From Cellulomonas sp. ES6 (lineage in GTDB: Bacteria > Actinomycetota > Actinomycetes > Actinomycetales > Cellulomonadaceae): a DNA stretch of 64,000 bases. Shown here piece after piece: positions 51,105 to 59,119 of the stretch. The stretch's first letter is position 1; each line of letters begins with the position of its first letter. The notes under the pieces were generated by a model that did not search any database, had not been told where the DNA came from, and saw only the letters and a program-made list of their open reading frames with translations. The stretch lies in the NCBI RefSeq assembly GCF_030053835.1, contig NZ_CP125655.1, forward strand, positions 3,658,001 to 3,722,000. The letters run 5' to 3'. A program made the position numbers and the translations under genes.

Positions 51105-51587
51105 GTGCGCCTCTACCTGCCTGCGACCCTCGACGAGCTCGATGCCCTGCTGGGTGCCGGCACCCCTCTCGCCGCCCCCCGGCGTGCCCACGCGGTCACG
51201 CCGGCGCTGGCCGCGCTGCTGCCCGACGAGGACGAGGAGGGCGTGGAGTTCGCCGCCCAGCTCATGGCGGCGGACGACGCGCTCGTGCTGCTGGCCGCGC
51301 GCCCCGAGGCGACCGGGCTGCGCCTGGTCGTGACGGTGGAGGTGCCGGACGACGCCGTCCGCGAGGCGGCGCCCGGGGACGAGGACGCGGGCGACGAGGC
51401 CGCGAGCCTGGTCTCGCTGACGTCACCCGTGGCGCTGGACGACGTGGTGTGCGCGCACGTGGACGAGCCCGCGGCCCGCGACGAGGTGGCCCGTGCGCTC
51501 GACGGCGACGACGCGGCGCTCGACGCCCTGGCCGAGCGCGACCTGCTCTGGTACGACGTCACCGAGCTCGACCGCATCCCGCGCTGA
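51105..51587 (+). CDS. DUF6912-type conserved actinobacterial protein
   Basis: 160 residues: VRLYLPATLDELDALLG at the N-terminus, then AHAVTPALAALLPDEDEEGVEFAAQLMAADDALVLLAARP and the C-terminal DLLWYDVTELDRIPR. I recognise this as the small conserved family next to secA/hisN in actinobacteria; no function is known. CACACT sits six bases before the GTG with no Shine-Dalgarno. An 11-base repeat begins within its stop codon. Confidence 0.8.
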   Translation: MRLYLPATLDELDALLGAGTPLAAPRRAHAVTPALAALLPDEDEEGVEFAAQLMAADDALVLLAARPEATGLRLVVTVEVPDDAVREAAPGDEDAGDEAASLVSLTSPVALDDVVCAHVDEPAARDEVARALDGDDAALDALAERDLLWYDVTELDRIPR

Positions 51588-51629
51588 CCGCGCGCCGACC
51601 CCGCGCCGACCGCGCGCCGATCCCGCGCC
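51586..51629 (+). repeat. Four 11-base tandem repeats at the end of the DUF6912 gene
   Basis: Units GACCGCGCGCC, GACCCCGCGCC, GACCGCGCGCC, GATCCCGCGCC follow each other without gaps. The first unit overlaps the TGA stop. No hairpin-type terminator is visible here, so the repeat may be only slippage-derived. Confidence 0.75.
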
Positions 51630-51669
51630 CGGCCCGGCCGTCCGACCCCGGCACCGCCGGAGGGACCCC

Positions 51670-52464
51670 TCAGCGCTCGAGCAGCGGGTCCAGCACCTGC
51701 AGCGCCGCGCCGTGCAGCCGGCCGTTGGACACCAGGGCGGAGCCTCCGAACGGCCCGTCGACGCCCTGCAGCGAGGTGAACCGGCCACCGGCCTCGGTGA
51801 CGATCGGCACGAGCGCCGCCATGTCGTGCAGCGACAGCTCGGGCTCCGCCGACAGGTCCACCGCGCCCTCGGCGACCAGGACGTGCGACCAGAAGTCCCC
51901 GTAGGCGCGGGTGCGCCACACCTGGCGGGTGAGCGACAGCATGTGCTCGAGCCGGCCCTGCTCCTCCCAGCCGCTCAGGCTGGAGTAGGAGAACGACGCG
52001 TCCTGCAGCCGGCCGACCTCGGAGACCTGGAGCCGGCTCGCCGCGGCGAGCGACCGCCCGGACCACGCGCCGGAGCCCTGCGCCGCCCACCACCGCCGTC
52101 CGAGAGCCGGTGCGCTGACCAGCCCGACCACCACCTCGTCGCCGTCGAGCAGCGCGATGAGGGTGGCCCACACGGGCACGCCGCGCACGAAGTTCTTCGT
52201 CCCGTCGATCGGGTCGACGACCCAGCGCCGCGGTCCGTGCCCGGTGTCGGGCATCTCCTCGCCGTGCACCGCGTCGCGCGGGCGGGTCCGGGAGAGCTGC
52301 GTCCGCACGAGCTCCTCGGCCGACCGGTCGGCGTCGGAGACGGGCGTGAGGTCCGGCTTGGTCTCGACCCGGAGGTCCTGCGCCTTGAAGCGCGACATCG
52401 TGAGCCCGTCCACCTGGTCGGCGATCACGTGGGCGAGGCGCAGGTCGTCGTCGTACCGGGTCAT
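51670..52464 (-). CDS. hisN: Histidinol-phosphatase, inositol-monophosphatase family
   Basis: 264 residues. The metal and substrate motifs of the family are present: GEEMP (Glu of motif 1), WVVDPIDGTKNFVRGVPVWATL (motif 2) and the later YGDFWSHVLVAEGAVDLSAEP. In actinobacteria this position beside rsgA and aroA is typical of HisN, which dephosphorylates histidinol phosphate. A broader inositol-phosphatase role cannot be excluded. TAGGTT six bases before the ATG suggests a separate leaderless transcript in addition to the aroA-rsgA operon. Confidence 0.9.
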   Translation of the reverse strand: MTRYDDDLRLAHVIADQVDGLTMSRFKAQDLRVETKPDLTPVSDADRSAEELVRTQLSRTRPRDAVHGEEMPDTGHGPRRWVVDPIDGTKNFVRGVPVWATLIALLDGDEVVVGLVSAPALGRRWWAAQGSGAWSGRSLAAASRLQVSEVGRLQDASFSYSSLSGWEEQGRLEHMLSLTRQVWRTRAYGDFWSHVLVAEGAVDLSAEPELSLHDMAALVPIVTEAGGRFTSLQGVDGPFGGSALVSNGRLHGAALQVLDPLLER

Positions 52465-52470
52465 GCGCCC

Positions 52471-52476
52471 AACCTA
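52471..52476 (-). promoter_or_regulatory. hisN -10 (leaderless)
   Basis: TAGGTT on the minus strand, six bases before the ATG at 52464; an internal promoter within aroA-rsgA-hisN. Confidence 0.5.
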
Positions 52477-52491
52477 TCGGGAACCCGCCGG

Positions 52492-53538
52492 TCAGCCCGC
52501 CGGGTCGGGCGCGCCGGTCCGGCTGACCAGCAGCCGGCGGAACGAGTCCACGCGCGCGGCGCGGGCCTCCCGCACGTCGTCGTCCGGGGCCGCGGCCACC
52601 CACTCGTCGAGCGCGCAGTCGGGTGCGTCCGCCGCGTGGGTGCAGCCGCGGGGGCAGTCCTGGGCGACCTCCGCGAGGTCCGCGAACGCGCCGAGCAGGT
52701 GGTCCGGGTCGACGTGCGCGAGGCCGAAGGACCGCACGCCGGGCGTGTCGATGACCCACGTGCCGGCGGGCCCCGGGACGCGGAGCGCGACCGCGGACGT
52801 CGACGTGTGCCGCCCGCGGCCGGTGACGTCGTTGACGACGCCCGTGGCCCGCAGCGCGTCGGGGACGAGGGCGTTGACGAGGGTCGACTTGCCGACGCCG
52901 GAGTGCCCGACGAGCACGGACGTGCGGCCGGCCAGCGCCTCCTGCACCGCGTCGAGGCCCTCGATCGCGTCGCCGTCGCGCCGGGTGACCACCACCCGTA
53001 CGCCGATCGGCTCGTAGAGCGCGCGCAGCGTCGCCGGGTCCGCGAGGTCCGCCTTGGTGAGCGCCAGCAGGACCTCCATCCCGGCGTCGTAGGCGGCGAC
53101 CACGCAGCGGTCGATCATCCGGGTGCGCGGCTCGGGGTCGGCGAGCGCGGTGACGACGACGAGCTGGTCGGCGTTCGCGACGATGACGCGCTCGACGGGG
53201 TCGGTGTCGTCCGCCGTGCGGCGCAGCACCGTCGACCGGTCGGCGATCCGCACGATGCGCGCGAGCGAGCCCGCCGCGCCGGACGTGTCGCCGACGAGGT
53301 CGACGCGGTCGCCGGGGACGACGCGCTCCCGGCCCAGCTCCCGGGCCTTCATCGCGGTCGCGACCCGCTCGCCGGGGCCGTCGGCGTCGACGAGCACGGT
53401 GTAGCGGCCCCGGTCGACGCCGGTGACGAGCGCCCGCTCGGCGTCCGCGTGCTCCGGCCGGGTCTTCGTCCGCGGGCGGGAGCCGCGCCGGCTCGGACGG
53501 ACCCGCACGTCCGACTCGTCGAGTGCCCGGCGTGCCAC
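52492..53538 (-). CDS. rsgA: Ribosome small-subunit-dependent GTPase RsgA
   Basis: 348 residues with the circularly permuted GTPase order: OB-fold (about 35-110), G4 TKAD, then G1 GHSGVGKST, G3 DTPGVRSFG, and the C-terminal zinc site CPRGCTHAADAPDC. It assists late 30S maturation. GTG start, 52 bases after the aroA stop and 27 bases before hisN. The N-terminal 30 residues are highly basic. Confidence 0.95.
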   Translation of the reverse strand: MARRALDESDVRVRPSRRGSRPRTKTRPEHADAERALVTGVDRGRYTVLVDADGPGERVATAMKARELGRERVVPGDRVDLVGDTSGAAGSLARIVRIADRSTVLRRTADDTDPVERVIVANADQLVVVTALADPEPRTRMIDRCVVAAYDAGMEVLLALTKADLADPATLRALYEPIGVRVVVTRRDGDAIEGLDAVQEALAGRTSVLVGHSGVGKSTLVNALVPDALRATGVVNDVTGRGRHTSTSAVALRVPGPAGTWVIDTPGVRSFGLAHVDPDHLLGAFADLAEVAQDCPRGCTHAADAPDCALDEWVAAAPDDDVREARAARVDSFRRLLVSRTGAPDPAG

Positions 53539-53590
53539 GGTCAGCGGCCCGCGGGGCGGGCGGTGCCGCGGGTCCGGACGCGGCCGGCGG

Positions 53591-54910
53591 TCACGCCAGC
53601 ATCCCGTCCCACAGCCCGACGAAGTCGGGGATCGTCTTGGCGGTCGTCGCCACGTCCTGCACCAGCACGCCGGGGACGGCCAGCCCGAGCAGGGCCCCGA
53701 ACGTCGCCATGCGGTGGTCGGCGTACGTCCGCACGGTGCCGCCGTGCAGGGGCCGCGGCGTGATGACGAGGCCGTCGGCGGTCTGCTCGGCCTGCCCGCC
53801 GAGCCGGGTGATCTCGGCGGAGAGCGCCGCGAGCCGGTCGGTCTCGTGGCCGCGCAGGTGCGCGATGCCGCGCAGGCGCGTGGGGGAGTCCGCCAGGGCG
53901 GCGAGGGCGGCGATCGTCGGCGCGAGCTCGCCCGCGGCGTGCAGGTCGAGGTCGAGCCCGCGGACCGTGCCGGTGCCGGTGACGGCCAGCACGTCGCCGT
54001 CCAGGCGCGTCGTCGCCCCCATCCGCTCGAGGATGCCCGGCAGCAGGCCTCCCGGCTGGGTGGTCGACGCCGGCCAGCCCGGGACGCGCACGGTCCCGCC
54101 GGCGACCAGCGCCGCGCACAGGAACGGTGCCGCGTTGGACAGGTCCGGCTCCACGCGGACGTCGCGCGCGGCGACCGGGCCGGGCTCGACGCGCCAGATC
54201 GCGGGCCGGGAGTCGTCCACCACCACGCCGGCGGCCCGCAGCACCGCCACCGTCATCTCGATGTGCGGGAGGCTCGGCAGCGTCGGGCCGGTGTGCCGGA
54301 CGGTCAGCCCCTGGTCGAACCGGGCCGCCGCGAGCAGCAGCCCGGACACGAACTGGGACGAGCCGGACGCGTCGACGTCCACGCTGCCGCCCCGCACCCG
54401 CCCGGCGCCGTCGACGGTGAACGGCAGGTGCCCGGGCTCGCCCTGCTCGCCGACCCGGACCCCGAGGGCGCGCAGGGCCGTGAGCACCGGGCCCATGGGG
54501 CGGACCCGGGCCCCCTCGTCGCCGTCGAACCGCACGGGTCCGTCCGCGAGAGCGGCCACGGCGGGCAGGAACCGCATGACGGTCCCGGCGAGCCCGCACC
54601 GCACGTCGGCCGGGCCCCGGAACCGCCCGGGCGTCACGAGCCAGTCCCCGGGCGACGCGGGGTCGTCCTCCACGGTGGTGCCGAGGTCGCGCAGCGCCTG
54701 CGCCATGAGCAGCGTGTCCCGCGACCGGAGCGGGGCGCGCAGGCGCCCCGGCCCGTCGGCCAGGGCCGCGAGCACGAGGTACCGGTTGGTGAGCGACTTC
54801 GACCCGGGCACCTCGACGGTCGCGTCGAGGGGGTGCGCCGCGGTGGGGGCGGGCCAGTCGGCGGCGGCGCCGACCCCGGCGGGGACGTCGTCGCGGGTGG
54901 CGTGGGTCAT
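53591..54910 (-). CDS. aroA: 3-phosphoshikimate 1-carboxyvinyltransferase (EPSP synthase)
   Basis: 439 residues. Sixth step of the shikimate pathway: joins phosphoenolpyruvate to shikimate-3-phosphate. [70 protein letters not shown] and the C-terminal [17 protein letters not shown] are the expected motifs. TAGCCT lies exactly six bases before the ATG (leaderless pattern). Head of aroA-rsgA-hisN. Confidence 0.97.
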   Translation of the reverse strand: MTHATRDDVPAGVGAAADWPAPTAAHPLDATVEVPGSKSLTNRYLVLAALADGPGRLRAPLRSRDTLLMAQALRDLGTTVEDDPASPGDWLVTPGRFRGPADVRCGLAGTVMRFLPAVAALADGPVRFDGDEGARVRPMGPVLTALRALGVRVGEQGEPGHLPFTVDGAGRVRGGSVDVDASGSSQFVSGLLLAAARFDQGLTVRHTGPTLPSLPHIEMTVAVLRAAGVVVDDSRPAIWRVEPGPVAARDVRVEPDLSNAAPFLCAALVAGGTVRVPGWPASTTQPGGLLPGILERMGATTRLDGDVLAVTGTGTVRGLDLDLHAAGELAPTIAALAALADSPTRLRGIAHLRGHETDRLAALSAEITRLGGQAEQTADGLVITPRPLHGGTVRTYADHRMATFGALLGLAVPGVLVQDVATTAKTIPDFVGLWDGMLA

Positions 54911-54916
54911 GCGAGC

Positions 54917-54922
54917 AGGCTA
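54917..54922 (-). promoter_or_regulatory. aroA -10 (leaderless)
   Basis: TAGCCT on the minus strand, six bases before the ATG at 54910. Confidence 0.55.
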
Positions 54923-55011
54923 GCGGGACGGGTCGCGACGACGCCGGGCCCGTCCACGCGGCGGCGCGGGCCCGCGGCGGCGCGGGCCCGCGACGGTGCG
55001 CGGGCGCACGG

Positions 55012-55590
55012 TCAGCGCACGGCCTCCGTGACCGTCCGGCGCGCGGCCCTGCCCGCCGCCGCGACGCCCGACGCGGCGCCCGCCGCCGAGGCGGCCGCGG
55101 CCCGCGTGGCGCGCGCGTGCTCGACGCGCCACCGCACGGACGGGCGCCCCGCGGTGTCGGCGGCGGCGATGAGAGCGCCGCCGGTCAGCGACAGCCCCCG
55201 CAGGAACCGGGCCTTGCGGGCCTTCTTCTGCTCGGCGTCGAGGTGGGCGCGCTCCTTGCGGGAGGGCGGGGCGTCGGCGGCCGCGAGCGGGAGCGTGAGG
55301 GCGGCGAGCGCCAGCGCGGCGGCGCGCGGCGCGCGTCCGGTGGCGAGCAGCAGCGCCGCCAGCGCGGTGGCGCCGCCGTGGGCCCGCACCAGCGTCGTGA
55401 GCTGCGCGTCGGAGGGGTGCCGGTACGCGTCCAGGGCACCGCCGAGGGCGCCGCGGGGCACCGAGGCGTTCAGCCGCTCGACGGCGTCCCGGGCCACGGG
55501 GACGTGCGCGGACGGCCGGCGCAGGGCGTCGACCCCCTCGCTGAGGAACCACGACGCGAAGAGCGGTCGGGCGATGCGGCGCAGCAGCAT
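55012..55590 (-). CDS. DoxX-family membrane protein
   Basis: 192 residues beginning MLLRRIARPLFASWFLSEGVDALRRPSAHVP, the usual opening of actinobacterial DoxX-like proteins, with hydrophobic segments around 85-115 and 145-160 and a basic SRKERAHLDAEQKKARKARFLRGL loop between them. Function is not established; some relatives form redox-defence complexes, which fits the neighbouring sigR. ATG with GGAGGAGG upstream. Confidence 0.85.
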   Translation of the reverse strand: MLLRRIARPLFASWFLSEGVDALRRPSAHVPVARDAVERLNASVPRGALGGALDAYRHPSDAQLTTLVRAHGGATALAALLLATGRAPRAAALALAALTLPLAAADAPPSRKERAHLDAEQKKARKARFLRGLSLTGGALIAAADTAGRPSVRWRVEHARATRAAAASAAGAASGVAAAGRAARRTVTEAVR

Positions 55591-55666
55591 GACGTCCTCC
55601 TCCGGCGGTCCGCGACGCACGGACACCTGGCATCCAACGTAGTGTCCGGCGATGCGCGGCGCGCCC

Positions 55667-55694
55667 GGGAATGCCCGCGGCGGGCGGTCGTGTT
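55667..55694 (+). promoter_or_regulatory. SigR-type promoter upstream of sigR
   Basis: GGGAAT (55667-55672) and GTT (55692-55694) are 19 bases apart, close to the known SigR/SigH consensus GGAAT-N18/19-GTT. Transcription would begin about 55701-55704, at the in-frame ATG 55704. A second promoter with -10 TAGGCT (55828-55833) lies just before the short-form start. Confidence 0.6.
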
Positions 55695-55827
55695 GTGCAG
55701 GCCATGAGCTGTACGACCCTGGAACGCCCTGCGCCCGCCTCCGCGGTGGCGACGCTGCCGGCGACCGCGCCGGTGCCGGTCGCCGCGTCGGCGCCCGCAC
55801 GGTCCGGCGTGCCCCGCGCGCGCGGAC

Positions 55828-55833
55828 TAGGCT
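55828..55833 (+). promoter_or_regulatory. sigR proximal -10
   Basis: TAGGCT, five bases before GTG 55839 and eight before ATG 55842; would yield a leaderless or nearly leaderless short sigR mRNA. Confidence 0.45.
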
Positions 55834-55841
55834 CGGCGGTG

Positions 55842-56486
55842 ATGAGCGAGGACACCACACGCGCCCCCGAGTCCGAGGACGACGCGGCGCGCAGCGAGCG
55901 GTTCGAGGCCGAGGCGCTGGTCTACCTGGACCAGCTCTACGGCGCCGCCCTGCGCATGACGCGCAACCCGTCGGACGCCGAGGACCTGGTCCAGGAGACG
56001 TTCGCGAAGGCGTTCGCCGCGTTCCACCAGTACCGGCCGGGCACGAACCTCAAGGCCTGGCTGTACCGGATCCTGACGAACACCTTCATCAACACGTACC
56101 GCAAGAAGCAGCGCGAGCCGCAGCAGTCCCAGGCCGACGAGATCGAGGACTGGCAGATCGCGCGCGCGGAGTCGCACACCTCGACCGGGCTGCGCTCGGC
56201 CGAGGCGGAGGCGCTGGACCACCTGCCGGACTCCGACGTGAAGGACGCGCTCGCGCGGCTCCCGGAGGACTTCAGGATCGCGGTGTACCTCGCGGACGTC
56301 GAGGGCTTCGCCTACAAGGAGATCGCCGAGATCATGGGCACCCCGATCGGGACGGTGATGTCCCGGCTGCACCGCGGGCGGGGCCAGCTGCGCGACATGC
56401 TGGCCGACTACGCCCGCGACCGGGGGCTCGTGGCCGCGGCGCCGGCGCCCGACGGCACCGGCACGGGAACGGGGAGGGCACGATGA
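55842..56486 (+). CDS. sigR: ECF sigma factor SigR/SigH (redox stress)
   Basis: 214 residues from ATG 55842. Region 2 has [53 protein letters not shown]; region 4 has [46 protein letters not shown]. It directs the thiol-oxidative stress response and is held by RsrA, encoded next with a four-base overlap. An in-frame ATG at 55704 would add 46 residues (starting [13 protein letters not shown]), matching the two-isoform arrangement known for S. coelicolor sigR. I give the short form as the default. Confidence 0.95.
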   Translation: MSEDTTRAPESEDDAARSERFEAEALVYLDQLYGAALRMTRNPSDAEDLVQETFAKAFAAFHQYRPGTNLKAWLYRILTNTFINTYRKKQREPQQSQADEIEDWQIARAESHTSTGLRSAEAEALDHLPDSDVKDALARLPEDFRIAVYLADVEGFAYKEIAEIMGTPIGTVMSRLHRGRGQLRDMLADYARDRGLVAAAPAPDGTGTGTGRAR

Positions 56487-56782
56487 CGGGCTGGGACGCG
56501 GCGGCGGGGGCGCCGGCCGAGGGGTCGTCCGGGGGCTGCGGTCCGGAGTGCGAGCAGGCGCTCGGCCGGCTGTTCGCCTACGTGGACCGCGAGCTCGAGC
56601 CGGTCGACGCCGCCCAGGTGCGCGCGCACGTCGAGGAGTGCCGGCCGTGCCTGGACGAGATGGCGGTCGAGACCATGCTCAAGGAGCTGGTGCGGCGCTG
56701 CTGCCAGGAGCAGGCCCCGGCGGACCTGAGGGTGAAGATCCACGCCCGCCTCACCGAGCTGCGGATCACGCGGACCGTCTGA
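56483..56782 (+). CDS. rsrA: Redox-sensing anti-sigma factor RsrA (ZAS family)
   Basis: 99 residues. The zinc motif HVEECRPC gives His49, Cys53 and Cys56, and Cys23 ([15 protein letters not shown]) completes the likely zinc site by analogy with S. coelicolor RsrA. The CC pair Cys73/Cys74 in RRCC is also conserved. Disulfide formation releases zinc and SigR. ATG overlaps the sigR stop. A 16-base-pair hairpin follows. Confidence 0.95.
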   Translation: MTGWDAAAGAPAEGSSGGCGPECEQALGRLFAYVDRELEPVDAAQVRAHVEECRPCLDEMAVETMLKELVRRCCQEQAPADLRVKIHARLTELRITRTV

Positions 56783-56808
56783 GGCGCCGCCGCCGAGCGG
56801 GACGGACG

Positions 56809-56844
56809 ACGAAGGGCCCGGTGCGTGAGCACCGGGCCCTTCGT
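56809..56844. terminator. Bidirectional terminator between rsrA and bL37
   Basis: A perfect 16-base-pair stem (56809-56824 with 56829-56844) is closed by a GTGA tetraloop. It lies between two convergent genes. Confidence 0.8.
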
Positions 56845-56856
56845 GCGCCTCGCGCC

Positions 56857-56931
56857 TCAGGCGTTGGGGCGCTTGCCGTGGTTCGCGGAGCTCCCGGCGC
56901 GGGAACGGCGCTTGCGGCCACGCTTGCTCAT
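56857..56931 (-). CDS. 50S ribosomal protein bL37
   Basis: 24 residues, very basic: MSKRGRKRRSRAGS at the start and NHGKRPNA at the end. This matches the tiny actinobacterial large-subunit protein bL37 that ends NHGKRPN. ATG start with AGGGAGAG upstream. Too short for most gene finders. It is transcribed alone, convergent with sigR-rsrA. Confidence 0.92.
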   Translation of the reverse strand: MSKRGRKRRSRAGSSANHGKRPNA

Positions 56932-57090
56932 CGATCTCTCCCTGGTCTGGCGTGCCGGCCGGACGAGGTGTGCCTCGACGGCCCAGTGACCCCCCATCGT
57001 CCCACACCCGGCGGCTGCCGCCGCACGCGGACCGGGGCCGGCCGCACGCGGGTGTTCAAGCCCCGGGGGGTTCCGGCCGATGACAGGGGG

Positions 57091-58179
57091 GTGACCGAGC
57101 AGCCGCAGTCCGTCGTCCCCCTCCTGCACGCCCTGGCCCAGGCCGGCGGCTCCGACCTGCACGTGAAGGTCGGGTCCGAGCCGCGGGTGCGCGTCGACGG
57201 CCGGCTGCGCCGCCTCCAGGCGCGCGCGCTGACGCCGCGGGACACCGCGAACATGCTCGACGAGGTGCTCCCGCCGGAGCTCGCGGAGGAGTTCGCGCAC
57301 TCGCACGAGGCCGACTTCGCGTTCTCGCTGTCGGGCGTCGGCCGGTTCCGCGTCAACGCCTACCAGGCGCGCGGCACCTACGGCCTGGTGTTCCGCCTGG
57401 TCGCGATGGGGGCGCAGTCCATGTCGGAGCTCGGGCTCCCGGACGTGGTGGGGGAGCTGGCGCTGGAGCCGCGCGGGCTCGTGCTGGTCACGGGGCCCAC
57501 CGGCTCGGGCAAGACCACGACGCTCGCGTCGATGATCGACCTCATCAACACCGTGCGCGAGGCCAACATCGTCACGATCGAGGACCCGATCGAGGTGCTG
57601 CACCAGGACAAGCGCGGCATCGTCTCGCAGCGGGAGATCCGGCAGGACACGGCGGACTTCACGGTCGCGCTGCGGGCGGCGATGCGCCAGGACCCCGACG
57701 TGATCTTCGTCGGCGAGATGCGCGACGTGGAGACGGTGCGGGCGGCGCTGTCGGCGGCGGAGACCGGGCACCTGGTGCTGTCGACGCTGCACACCATCGA
57801 CGCCGCGGAGTCCGTGAACCGGATCGTCGACTTCTTCCCGCCGCACGAGCAGCAGCAGGTGCGGGTGGCGCTGGCGCAGGCGCTGCGCGGCATCGTCTCG
57901 CAGCGCCTGGTGCGCAGGGCGGACGGCCACGGCCGGGTCGCGGTGATCGAGGTGCTGGTCAACACCGGCCGGACCGCCGAGGCGATCGTGGACCCGGGCA
58001 GCACGGAGCCGCTGCTGGACCTGATCCGGCAGGGCGACTACTACAAGATGCAGACCTTCGACCAGCACCTGGCGCAGCTCGTCGCGGACGGGTCCGTGTC
58101 GTACGACGAGGCCGTCGCGGTGGCGACCAACCCGCAGGACCTGACCGTCGAGCTGCGGGCGAGCGGCGTGATCGCCTGA
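57091..58179 (+). CDS. PilT/GspE-superfamily twitching ATPase
   Basis: 362 residues. N-terminal PAS-like part (about 1-110; GGSDLHVKVGSEPRVRVDGRL) and RecA-like ATPase with Walker A GPTGSGKT (135-142), Asp box IVTIEDPIEVLH, Walker B PDVIFVGEMRDVET, His box STLHTIDAAESVNRIVDFFP and the C-terminal YKMQTFDQHLAQLV. These are PilT rather than PilB features, so a pilus-retraction motor is expected. No other pilus gene is in the window. GTG start, with a G-rich stretch upstream as a weak binding site. Confidence 0.9.
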   Translation: MTEQPQSVVPLLHALAQAGGSDLHVKVGSEPRVRVDGRLRRLQARALTPRDTANMLDEVLPPELAEEFAHSHEADFAFSLSGVGRFRVNAYQARGTYGLVFRLVAMGAQSMSELGLPDVVGELALEPRGLVLVTGPTGSGKTTTLASMIDLINTVREANIVTIEDPIEVLHQDKRGIVSQREIRQDTADFTVALRAAMRQDPDVIFVGEMRDVETVRAALSAAETGHLVLSTLHTIDAAESVNRIVDFFPPHEQQQVRVALAQALRGIVSQRLVRRADGHGRVAVIEVLVNTGRTAEAIVDPGSTEPLLDLIRQGDYYKMQTFDQHLAQLVADGSVSYDEAVAVATNPQDLTVELRASGVIA

Positions 58180-58222
58180 CCCCTTGCGGCGCCCGGGGCG
58201 GCGTCCTACGGTGGCAGAACGC

Positions 58223-58230
58223 GATATATC
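58223..58230. promoter_or_regulatory. GATATATC palindrome, likely PadR operator
   Basis: An AT-only core in a 75% GC genome, perfectly palindromic, 20 bases before the DUF4097 gene start and overlapping the probable -10. PadR-type proteins often bind ATAT-centred dyads, and a PadR gene is the next-but-one downstream, so autoregulation is likely. Confidence 0.55.
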
Positions 58231-58249
58231 TCGAACCGAGGAGCCTGCC

Positions 58250-59119
58250 GTGGCCACCGAGTCCTGGGTCGTCATCGGCCCCCAGACCGTCGACGTGGAG
58301 GACGTGCGGTCCCTGCGCGTCCAGGTGAACGGGGGGCGGGTCGACGTCGTGGCGCACGACGACCCCGACGCGACGGGTGCCCGCATCCAGGTGCACCGCG
58401 TGGACGGCATGCCGCTGGAGGTCACCTACGCCGACGGCGCGCTCTGGGCCGGGGTGCGGTCCGTCACCGGGCTCGACGGGCTGATCGACAAGATGCGCGG
58501 GCCGCACCAGCGCGACCGGGTCGAGGTGCACGTGGCGGTCCCGCGCGGCGCGGCCGTCTCGCTGGCGTCGGTGAACGCCGACCTGCTGCTCGCCGGCGTG
58601 CAGCAGGACGCCTCGGTGTCCACGGTCGGCGGCGCGGTCGTGGTCGACGGCACGCGCGGTGCCCTGTCGCTCAAGAGCGTCTCCTCGGACGTCGTCGTGC
58701 GCGACCACGCGGGCGACCTGTCCGCCGGCACGGTGTCCGGCGCGGTGACCGCCTCGGGCGCGCTGTCGCGCGTCACCGTCACGACGGTGTCCGGCGAGGT
58801 CACGCTCGACTGCCTCGCGGCGAGCTCGGTGGTGCAGGCGCGCACCGTCTCGGGCGACGTGGCCGTGCGGCTGCCCGCGGGGCACGGCGTCGGCGTCGAG
58901 GCGCGCAGCGTGTCGGGCCGGGTGGTGGTCGACGGCGTCGAGCACGGCGAGCGCCGTCCGGGGCGCACGAGCGTGGATCTGCGCGACCCCCAGGCGACGT
59001 GCTTCGTGACCACGCAGACCGTGTCCGGCCACCTCACCGTCCTGCACGGCGCGCCGCTCGCGGAGCCCGTGGTGCCGCCGGCGGGGCCCGGGGCGGGCGG
59101 TCCCGTCCCGGGAGCCTGA
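58250..59119 (+). CDS. DUF4097 beta-helix protein
   Basis: 289 residues built of repeated short strands with TVSG/SVSG turns (SSDVVVRDHAGDLSAGTVSG, TTVSGEVTLDCLA, ARTVSGDVAVRLPAG, ARSVSGRVVVDG), as in DUF4097/bactofilin-like right-handed helices. No signal peptide is seen, so probably cytoplasmic. Function unknown; it is widely coupled to a PadR regulator in actinobacteria, and here it overlaps the PadR gene by one base (TGATG). GTG start with GAGGAG. Confidence 0.87.
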   Translation: MATESWVVIGPQTVDVEDVRSLRVQVNGGRVDVVAHDDPDATGARIQVHRVDGMPLEVTYADGALWAGVRSVTGLDGLIDKMRGPHQRDRVEVHVAVPRGAAVSLASVNADLLLAGVQQDASVSTVGGAVVVDGTRGALSLKSVSSDVVVRDHAGDLSAGTVSGAVTASGALSRVTVTTVSGEVTLDCLAASSVVQARTVSGDVAVRLPAGHGVGVEARSVSGRVVVDGVEHGERRPGRTSVDLRDPQATCFVTTQTVSGHLTVLHGAPLAEPVVPPAGPGAGGPVPGA

